Source: an uncultured Treponema sp. (GTDB taxonomy: Bacteria > Spirochaetota > Spirochaetia > Treponematales > Treponemataceae). Taken from it: 6,797 bases of DNA. Below the pieces are notes generated by a model. The model did no database searches, was not told where the DNA came from, and saw only the letters and a program-made list of their open reading frames with translations. Positions 1 to 4,831 of this stretch are shown one piece after another. The DNA is taken from assembly GCA_937885475.1 (NCBI GenBank), contig CAKZZR010000190.1:1-6797 (forward strand). The letters run 5' to 3'. The position numbers were made by a program, and so were the translations under genes. Each line of letters begins with the position of its first letter. The first letter of the stretch is position 1.

Positions 1-191
1 GCGATTATGTCGCCCCCGCCCGCGCGATTCTCACCCCCGAAATCAAAAAATGCGTAGAAGAAATCAGGGAAACACCGCTTACTGTGCCATGCGATGAGAA
101 ATTCACCGAAAAGAGGCTCGCGCAGATGAACATGATAAAAAATGTGCAGTGTGAGCGGATTCTAGGATTTGACACAAAGTGGGAGTTCTAA
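1..191 (+). CDS. C-terminal end of an unrecognised protein (5' partial)
   Basis: An open frame enters from the left edge, with its first complete codon at position 3, and stops at TAA 189-191, leaving 62 visible residues. The tail is mixed and charged, contains two cysteines (in KKCVEE and VPCDEK) and a third in VQCERI, and ends in DTKWEF. I see no transmembrane segment, catalytic motif or repeat and cannot assign a family. The stop lies 18 bases before the next start on the same strand, so it is probably the preceding gene of the same operon. By context it may act in surface polysaccharide synthesis, but that is association only. That it is coding rests on the uninterrupted frame to the left edge and the operon-like spacing; the rest of the gene is outside the window. 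Confidence 0.7.
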   Translation, partial: DYVAPARAILTPEIKKCVEEIRETPLTVPCDEKFTEKRLAQMNMIKNVQCERILGFDTKWEF

Positions 192-193
192 TA

Positions 194-200
194 AAAAGGA
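194..200 (+). promoter_or_regulatory. Ribosome binding site of the epimerase gene
   Basis: AAAAGGA lies 9 bases before ATG 210, just after the upstream stop codon. It supports ATG 210 as the start. The next in-frame methionine is residue 28, beyond the nucleotide-binding glycine motif, so a later start would break the fold. Confidence 0.65.
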
Positions 201-209
201 ATCACAACT

Positions 210-1247
210 ATGAACATTACTCTTTCAAACAAATCAATTCTCGTAACCGGGGCCGCTGGCTTTATCGGGAGCTTTCTTTGCAAGGCTCTTATGGGAGCCG
301 TTCCAAGTGCATGCATAATCGGTATTGACTCAATCACGGACTATTACGACGTTTCCTTAAAAGAAGAACGCCTTAATATGCTTAAAAATGCAGGCGGTAA
401 CTTCACTTTTATAAAGGGCGACATTGCGGACAAAAGCTTCATTGACGGCATTTTTTCTGAATACAACCCTGCAATCGTCGTAAACCTTGCGGCTCAGGCG
501 GGAGTACGCTACTCTATCACGAATCCTGAAAGCTACATACATTCAAACATAATAGGCTTCTACAACATTCTGGAAGCCTGCCGTGGGACTATGCAAACTG
601 CAACGCCAGTGGAACACCTTGTCTATGCCTCTTCCTCAAGCGTTTACGGCTCAAATAAAAAAGTTCCATATTCCACAGAGGACAAGGTGGACAATCCTGT
701 CTCTCTTTATGCGGCGACAAAAAAATCAAATGAGCTTTTTGCACACGCCTATTCAAAGCTCTATAAAATTCCAAGCACGGGACTGCGCTTTTTTACGGTC
801 TACGGTCCTATGGGGCGGCCAGACATGGCTTACTTCAAATTCACGAACAAGCTCGTTAAGGGTGAGCCGATTCAGATTTACAACAACGGCGACATGTACC
901 GCGATTTTACTTTTGTAGATGACATTGTAAAAGGCATTATGAACGTAATGCAAAAAACACCAGCGGAAACAGAGGACGGAGCACCTTACAAAGTCTATAA
1001 CATCGGAAACAATCAGCCTGAAAGCCTTATGAAGTTCGTTGAAATTCTTGAAAGCTGCCTTATACACGAGGGAATCATTTCAGAACCAGGAAAAAAAGAG
1101 CTTCTTCCAATGCAGCCGGGCGATGTGTACCAAACTTATGCAGACGTTTCGGACTTACAGAAGGACTTTGCATTCAAGCCCTCAACCTCGCTTGAGAAAG
1201 GGCTTTCTGAATTTGCAAAGTGGTATAAAACATATTACAATAAATAA
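210..1247 (+). CDS. NAD-dependent epimerase, UDP-glucuronate 4-epimerase type
   Basis: A 345-residue extended short-chain dehydrogenase/reductase, predicted to interconvert UDP-glucuronate and UDP-galacturonate in the cytoplasm through a tightly bound NAD and a 4-keto intermediate. Visible signatures are the Rossmann motif TGAAGFIGS at 13-21 (G14, G17, G20), an acidic D40 at the end of the second strand for the NAD ribose, NLAAQAGVRYS at 92-102, a serine run SSSSVYG at 141-147 and the catalytic pair Y167/K171 in YAATK. The stretch RFFTVYGPMGRPDMA (193-207), then RDFTFVDDI (231-239), is what I associate with UDP-glucuronate 4-epimerases such as those of capsule loci, rather than GalE. Length is normal for the family. 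The product of Ugd, encoded two genes downstream, is the expected substrate. A UDP-GlcNAc/GalNAc epimerase or another hexuronate epimerase is the main alternative; the broad class is near certain. Confidence 0.88.
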   Translation: MNITLSNKSILVTGAAGFIGSFLCKALMGAVPSACIIGIDSITDYYDVSLKEERLNMLKNAGGNFTFIKGDIADKSFIDGIFSEYNPAIVVNLAAQAGVRYSITNPESYIHSNIIGFYNILEACRGTMQTATPVEHLVYASSSSVYGSNKKVPYSTEDKVDNPVSLYAATKKSNELFAHAYSKLYKIPSTGLRFFTVYGPMGRPDMAYFKFTNKLVKGEPIQIYNNGDMYRDFTFVDDIVKGIMNVMQKTPAETEDGAPYKVYNIGNNQPESLMKFVEILESCLIHEGIISEPGKKELLPMQPGDVYQTYADVSDLQKDFAFKPSTSLEKGLSEFAKWYKTYYNK

Positions 1248-1248
1248 G

Positions 1249-2244
1249 ATGAAATATGTTTACGTCCTTACCTCGACTCCCTCAGATTTGTACTATGAGC
1301 AGTGCCTTATTTCCGCATGGTCGCTCAGGCAGCATATGCGCGCGGCGGAAATAATCGTGCTGGTTGATGACAAGACAAAATCCACCTTCACTCAAGAAAA
1401 CAAGCGCATTGAACTTTATAAAATCGCAAGCCGGATTATAAGCATTGACTTTGATGACACGATTCCGAATGTAGACAGAAGCCGCCTCATAAAAACTTCA
1501 ATTCCGGATTACGTGCAGGGTTCCTTTTTGTACATCGACTGCGACACAATCATCTGCGATGACCTTTCTTCAATAGAAGACGAGCCTTTTTTAACTGCGG
1601 GAGTTCTTGACGGTCACTGCATGCTGGACGAGCATATTCACAAAAAATATTTTTTACAGCGCGACAAAAAACTCGGTTTTTCGGGCACAAAGGCAGCCGG
1701 ATGCAACATAAACGGCGGAATAATCCTTGCAAAGGAAGGAGATGAATCCCACACACTCTTCAAGGCTTGGAACGATGCCTGGAAATTTTCGGCATACAAA
1801 AAGCACGACAAGCACGACCAGAGCGCCTTGAACGAGGCGAATTTCCGCACGGGGCTCAAGATGGGGCATCTTTCAGGCATTTGGAACTGTCAGCCAAGCC
1901 ACGGAGGGCTAGCTTTCCTAAAAGACGCAAAAATCATACACTACTATTCAAGCGAATTCAGCGGCAAAAACTATATTCCCTACTACAAGCTTGCCGACAG
2001 AACGCTTCAGAACCGCATAAAGGAAGCAGGAACGATTCCGGAGGATATTCAGAACATGATTCTGGATCCAAAATTCCAGTTCAACAGCGTGCATTTGATA
2101 AACGACGCAAGAATCGTTAAGATAATGCAGTCGCCCCTCACATTCACGCTGGCTGACATAAAAGAAAAGCTTCCATGGCTTTTCAACCTGATGGAAGGAC
2201 AGGCGGCATTTTTGCGCGGCATAGGAAAAAAACTTAGAAAATAA
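1249..2244 (+). CDS. Glycosyltransferase, GT8-like (GT-A fold)
   Basis: A 331-residue putative sugar transferase, probably using a UDP-sugar and a divalent metal at the cytoplasmic side of the membrane. The N-terminus (MKYVYVLTSTP) is a typical first strand of a GT-A fold. The metal-binding DxD is D97-C98-D99 in FLYIDCDT, followed by the sugar-contact segment CNINGGIIL (152-160) and HDQSALN (189-195), which resembles the DQ-containing helix of GT8 enzymes. H231 in IIHYYS sits where the third metal ligand is expected, but the usual HxGxxKPW ending is missing. The frame is open back to 1039, inside the epimerase gene, but that extension is a shadow. ATG 1249 begins one base after the epimerase stop and begins the fold correctly. 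No clear Shine-Dalgarno precedes it, so translation is probably coupled to the upstream gene. No signal peptide or membrane helix is evident. Donor and acceptor are unknown. Confidence 0.82.
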   Translation: MKYVYVLTSTPSDLYYEQCLISAWSLRQHMRAAEIIVLVDDKTKSTFTQENKRIELYKIASRIISIDFDDTIPNVDRSRLIKTSIPDYVQGSFLYIDCDTIICDDLSSIEDEPFLTAGVLDGHCMLDEHIHKKYFLQRDKKLGFSGTKAAGCNINGGIILAKEGDESHTLFKAWNDAWKFSAYKKHDKHDQSALNEANFRTGLKMGHLSGIWNCQPSHGGLAFLKDAKIIHYYSSEFSGKNYIPYYKLADRTLQNRIKEAGTIPEDIQNMILDPKFQFNSVHLINDARIVKIMQSPLTFTLADIKEKLPWLFNLMEGQAAFLRGIGKKLRK

Positions 2245-2252
2245 ACTATTCA

Positions 2253-2257
2253 AGAGG
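2253..2257 (+). promoter_or_regulatory. Ribosome binding site of ugd
   Basis: AGAGG is followed by 5 bases and then ATG 2263. It lies wholly in the 18-base gap after the glycosyltransferase stop, and fixes the ugd start at MKIAVAGTGYVG. Confidence 0.65.
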
Positions 2258-2262
2258 AAAAT

Positions 2263-3477
2263 ATGAAAATCGCAGTTGCAGGAACAGGTTACGTAGGACT
2301 TTCAAACGCAATTCTTTTGGCTCAGCACAATGAGGTTACGGCCGTTGACATCGTTCAGGAAAAGGTGGACCTCATAAACTCAAAGAAATCTCCAATCGTA
2401 GACAAGGAGATTGAGGAATACCTTGCGACAAAAAAATTGAATCTTACGGCAACGACGGACGGCAGGGCTGCATATAAGAACGCCGACTTCATAATCATCT
2501 CTACCCCGACAAACTACGACCCTGACAAGAATTACTTTGACACTTCAAGCATTGATGCCGTCATGAGAATCGTAAAGGAATGCGGCACAAAGGCTACCGT
2601 AGTAATAAAGTCCACGGTTCCTGTTGGGTACACGGAAAATTTACGGAACGAGACAGGCTACAAGAACATGATTTTCAGCCCAGAATTTCTGCGTGAAGGT
2701 CATGCTCTTTACGACAACCTTTATCCAAGCAGAATCGTAGTAAGCTACCCAAAAGATGATGAAACGCTCCGAGCAAAAGCTGTGGAATTCGCCTCTCTTT
2801 TAAAGCAGGGTGCGCTCAAAACCAAGGATGAGATTAAGGTGCTTCATCCTCACTGCACAGAAGCCGAGGCAATAAAGCTTTTTGCAAACACATACCTTGC
2901 CCTCCGCGTGGCATACTTCAATGAGCTTGACACATACGCTTCCGTACGTGGCTTGGACACAAAGCAAATCATAGAAGGAATCTGTCTTGACCCCCGAATC
3001 GGAGACTTCTACAACAATCCAAGCTTCGGCTACGGCGGCTACTGCCTTCCAAAGGACACGAAGCAGCTTCTTGCAAACTACAACGACGTTCCGCAGAACC
3101 TTATTCGTGCAATCGTTGACTCAAACTCGACCCGAAAGGACTTCATCGCAGACCAGATTATAAACCGCTGTGGTTTCGACAAGCTCAACCACCGGGTTCC
3201 GGTTGTGGGCGTTTACCGCCTTACAATGAAGGCAAACAGCGACAACTTCCGCCAAAGCTCAATCCAAGGCGTTATGAAGCGCATAAAGGCAAAGGGAATT
3301 CCTGTGATAATCTACGAGCCTACCTTCAAGGGCGAGGACTTCTTCAACTCAAAAGTGACCAAGGATTTTGAGGCGTTCAAAAAGGAATGCGACGTAATCA
3401 TCGCAAACCGCCTTTCCGACGACCTTTCCGACGTGAAGGACAAAGTGTACACAAGGGATTTGTATTCAAGGGACTAG
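2263..3477 (+). CDS. ugd: UDP-glucose 6-dehydrogenase
   Basis: A 404-residue cytoplasmic enzyme that oxidises UDP-glucose twice with NAD+ to give UDP-glucuronate, the precursor of uronic-acid sugars in capsules and other surface glycans. The N-terminal NAD domain shows GTGYVG at 7-12, D29 for the adenosine ribose, STPT at 80-83 and STVPVG at 117-122. SPEFLREG follows at 139-146, with E141 as a family catalytic residue. The central helix EAIKLFANTYLALRVAYFNELD (about 202-223) carries K205 and N209. The nucleophile is C261 in GYGGYCLPKDTKQL, with K264 and D265 close behind. The C-terminal UDP-binding domain is present, with VVGVYRLTMK and NSDNFRQSS at about 314-333. All key residues are present and the length is normal for the short, HasB-like form. 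It sits between two glycosyltransferase genes and near the epimerase that would use its product. A UDP-ManNAc dehydrogenase is less likely because the Ugd-specific segments are intact. Confidence 0.96.
   Translation: MKIAVAGTGYVGLSNAILLAQHNEVTAVDIVQEKVDLINSKKSPIVDKEIEEYLATKKLNLTATTDGRAAYKNADFIIISTPTNYDPDKNYFDTSSIDAVMRIVKECGTKATVVIKSTVPVGYTENLRNETGYKNMIFSPEFLREGHALYDNLYPSRIVVSYPKDDETLRAKAVEFASLLKQGALKTKDEIKVLHPHCTEAEAIKLFANTYLALRVAYFNELDTYASVRGLDTKQIIEGICLDPRIGDFYNNPSFGYGGYCLPKDTKQLLANYNDVPQNLIRAIVDSNSTRKDFIADQIINRCGFDKLNHRVPVVGVYRLTMKANSDNFRQSSIQGVMKRIKAKGIPVIIYEPTFKGEDFFNSKVTKDFEAFKKECDVIIANRLSDDLSDVKDKVYTRDLYSRD
3411..3434 (+). repeat. Two-copy 12-bp tandem repeat inside ugd
   Basis: CCTTTCCGACGA at 3411-3422 is followed directly by CCTTTCCGACGT at 3423-3434, differing only in the last base. 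It stays in frame and encodes L-S-D-D then L-S-D-V near the C-terminus of Ugd. It is probably a small local duplication or chance, with no evident regulatory role. Confidence 0.5.
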
Positions 3478-3479
3478 GG
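3476..3479 (+). promoter_or_regulatory. Ribosome binding site deciding the GT4 start
   Basis: AGGG overlaps the last two bases of the ugd stop codon (TAG 3475-3477). It is 7 bases before ATG 3487 but only 4 before the in-frame TTG at 3484, so ATG 3487 is the better start. The overlap with the stop suggests translational coupling to ugd. Confidence 0.55.
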
Positions 3480-3486
3480 CTTCTTG

Positions 3487-4566
3487 ATGACGTTTCTTAT
3501 AAACCCCAACTTTTTGTGCAGGAGCCTCACCGGAATCGAGCGATTCGCGTTTGAGGTCTGCGCTCGCTTGGATACTTTGCTTACAAATGATGATGACATC
3601 CGAATCGTGCTTCCGGAAAACGCAAAAACAAAGCCTTCGTATAAGAACATAAAGATTATTCCTTCAGAAAAGCTGCTCAAGAGCTTTCCTATATGGGATA
3701 TGATTGAATTCAAAAAGCTGTGCAAGCGCTACGGGGCAACCGGCATCAATTTCAGCAACACTTCCCCGCTCGGAAAATCCTGTGGAATCAGTTTTATCCA
3801 TGATATTTATGCAAAGGAATTTCCACAGGACTTTACGAGCACAAAGGAAAAGCTCGTACGCCTCTACAGCATGATGCATTACAGGAACATCGCAAAGAAC
3901 GCGATAAAGGTTCTTACGGTATCGGAATTTTCAAAAAAACAGATTTCAAGAATTTATAAGATTACTGAAGACCGAATCGAGGTCATTCCGAATGGATGGG
4001 AGCATTTTAAGTCAGTGGAACCGTCCCCATTTGAAGAAAACGATGCTTTTATTGCGCCGGGAACCTATTATTTTACGCTCGGCTCCCTTCAGAAGCGAAA
4101 GAACCTCGGCTGGATTCTTGAGTACGCAAAAAATCACCCGCAGGAAAAGTTTGCAATCAGCGGTAAGGCAGTATCAGGCTTTGTTTCGGGAGACATTCAG
4201 CATCTTAACGAACTTCCCAATGTACGGCTCTTAGGTTATGTAAGCGACAGTCAAGTAAAATATCTTATGCAGAATTGCAGGGCGTTCGTGTTTCCAAGCT
4301 ATTACGAGGGCTTCGGCATTCCGCCGCTTGAGGCGCTTTCTGTCGGCGCAAAAATTGTAGTTGGAAACGCAGCGAGTCTTCCTGAAATATACAAGGACTG
4401 CGCCGTCTTTATAAATCCCTATGATTCTGACTGCAATTTAAGCGCGCTCCTTGCAACATTTGAAAAAAACACTCCGAATTTTGCACAAAACACACGCAAC
4501 ATTCTTGAAGCATATTCTTATGACAAAGCAGCGCAAAAACTCCATGCCCTGTTAAAATCCCTGTAA
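3487..4566 (+). CDS. Glycosyltransferase, GT4 type (GT-B fold)
   Basis: A 359-residue retaining-type glycosyltransferase, probably acting on a lipid-linked or growing glycan at the cytoplasmic face of the inner membrane. The N-terminal acceptor domain has TGIERF at 15-20, as in mannosyl- and rhamnosyltransferase-like GT4 enzymes, HD at 105-106 and VSEFSKKQ at 145-152. The domain linker and first donor strand are IPNGW (167-171) and YFTLGSLQKRKNL (195-207). The nucleotide-sugar site is the EX7E motif in YEGFGIPPLEAL, with E274 and E282, followed by GNAASLPE at 293-300. Length is normal and no signal peptide or membrane helix is seen. TTG 3484 would add one residue, but ATG 3487 has better ribosome-binding-site spacing. 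It begins 9 bases after ugd and is the last gene of the plus-strand operon. Donor and acceptor cannot be read from the sequence; UDP-uronic acids made by neighbouring genes are possible but so are mannose or other sugars. Confidence 0.88.
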   Translation: MTFLINPNFLCRSLTGIERFAFEVCARLDTLLTNDDDIRIVLPENAKTKPSYKNIKIIPSEKLLKSFPIWDMIEFKKLCKRYGATGINFSNTSPLGKSCGISFIHDIYAKEFPQDFTSTKEKLVRLYSMMHYRNIAKNAIKVLTVSEFSKKQISRIYKITEDRIEVIPNGWEHFKSVEPSPFEENDAFIAPGTYYFTLGSLQKRKNLGWILEYAKNHPQEKFAISGKAVSGFVSGDIQHLNELPNVRLLGYVSDSQVKYLMQNCRAFVFPSYYEGFGIPPLEALSVGAKIVVGNAASLPEIYKDCAVFINPYDSDCNLSALLATFEKNTPNFAQNTRNILEAYSYDKAAQKLHALLKSL

Positions 4567-4585
4567 CGGTACAGTGCCACAAGCG

Positions 4586-4610
4586 TTGGGGCTTCTGCAT
4601 GCAGCCCCGA
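4586..4610 (+). terminator. GC-rich hairpin after the operon, no U-tract
   Basis: GGGGCT (4588-4593) pairs with AGCCCC (4603-4608) around a 9-base loop, extendable by T4586-A4610 and a T4587-G4609 wobble. It starts 20 bases after the last stop of the plus operon. Neither side carries a T-run, so it is not a classical intrinsic terminator. It could protect the mRNA 3' end or act together with the next stem-loop. The stem is certain; the function is a guess. Confidence 0.4.
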
Positions 4611-4634
4611 AAAGATTAAATCCTTCGCACGAAT

Positions 4635-4664
4635 AAAAAAAGCAAGGCGTTTAACCTTGCTTTT
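4635..4664. terminator. Bidirectional intrinsic terminator between convergent units
   Basis: GCAAGG (4642-4647) pairs with CCTTGC (4655-4660) around the 7-base loop CGTTTAA, and the stem extends through A/T pairs on both sides. Read on the minus strand it is followed by seven T residues (complement of A4635-4641), which makes a good terminator for the tRNA-Gly transcript ending just before it. Read on the plus strand it is followed by TTTTGT, a weaker but usable terminator for the polysaccharide operon. Its position between two convergent units fits a shared role. Confidence 0.82.
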
Positions 4665-4671
4665 GTAAGAG

Positions 4672-4744
4672 AGCGGCAGAAGGGAGTCGAACCCTCGTCA
4701 TCAGCTTGGAAGGCTGAGATAATGAGCCGTTATATGACTGCCGC
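4672..4744 (-). tRNA. tRNA-Gly, anticodon UCC
   Basis: A 73-base tRNA that decodes GGA (and GGG by wobble). The acceptor stem GCGGCAG pairs perfectly with CTGCCGC, and the discriminator is T73. The anticodon stem TCAGC/GCTGA encloses the loop CTTCCAA, placing TCC at 34-36 (plus-strand 4708-4710). The T-arm is GAGGG-TTCGACT-CCCTT with the standard TTCGA. The 3' CCA is not encoded (the next bases are TCT), so it must be added by the CCA-adding enzyme. The D-arm is weak: A10-T25, T11-A24, A12-T23 and a T13/T22 mismatch, with G18G19 present. Everything else, plus a proper promoter and terminator, supports a functional gene. Confidence 0.95.
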
Positions 4745-4758
4745 GTGTTGATGTTTTT

Positions 4759-4787
4759 ACTATACCGGATTGCGGTAAGTTGGTCAA
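4759..4787 (-). promoter_or_regulatory. Sigma-70-type promoter of tRNA-Gly
   Basis: On the minus strand, TTGACC (complement of 4782-4787) is the -35 element and TATAGT (complement of 4759-4764) the -10 element, separated by exactly 17 bases. Each differs from consensus at one position. Transcription would start near 4752, giving a leader of roughly 8 bases before the mature tRNA 5' end at 4744, as is common for single tRNA genes. Confidence 0.8.
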
Positions 4788-4802
4788 TAGGCAGCGCACA
4801 TA

Positions 4803-4828
4803 TTTTTCACTTTTTTTGCATTTTTTTT
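4803..4828 (-). promoter_or_regulatory. Phased A-tracts upstream of the tRNA promoter (UP-like or bent DNA)
   Basis: On the minus strand there are three A-runs, complementing T-runs at 4803-4807, 4811-4817 and 4821-4828. Their centres are about 9 to 10 bases apart, close to one helical turn, which is the arrangement that bends DNA. They lie at roughly -51 to -76 from the inferred tRNA start. The first overlaps the usual UP-element zone. The runs are directly visible; the activating role is inferred. Confidence 0.5.
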
Positions 4829-4831
4829 GAC

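Noticed and set aside
169..197. A perfect TTGACA at 169-174 with TAAAAA 17 bases later (192-197), as a possible promoter for the epimerase operon.
   Set aside because: The -10 is poor, and it would overlap the ribosome binding site and leave a leader of only about 6 bases, so the RNA would lack the Shine-Dalgarno. More likely chance.
1039..1248. Extension of the GT8 frame 70 residues upstream, overlapping the epimerase gene.
   Set aside because: The extra part reads as an out-of-frame shadow (basic, serine-rich, no fold), while the epimerase frame is clearly coding there. The GT-A fold begins exactly at ATG 1249.
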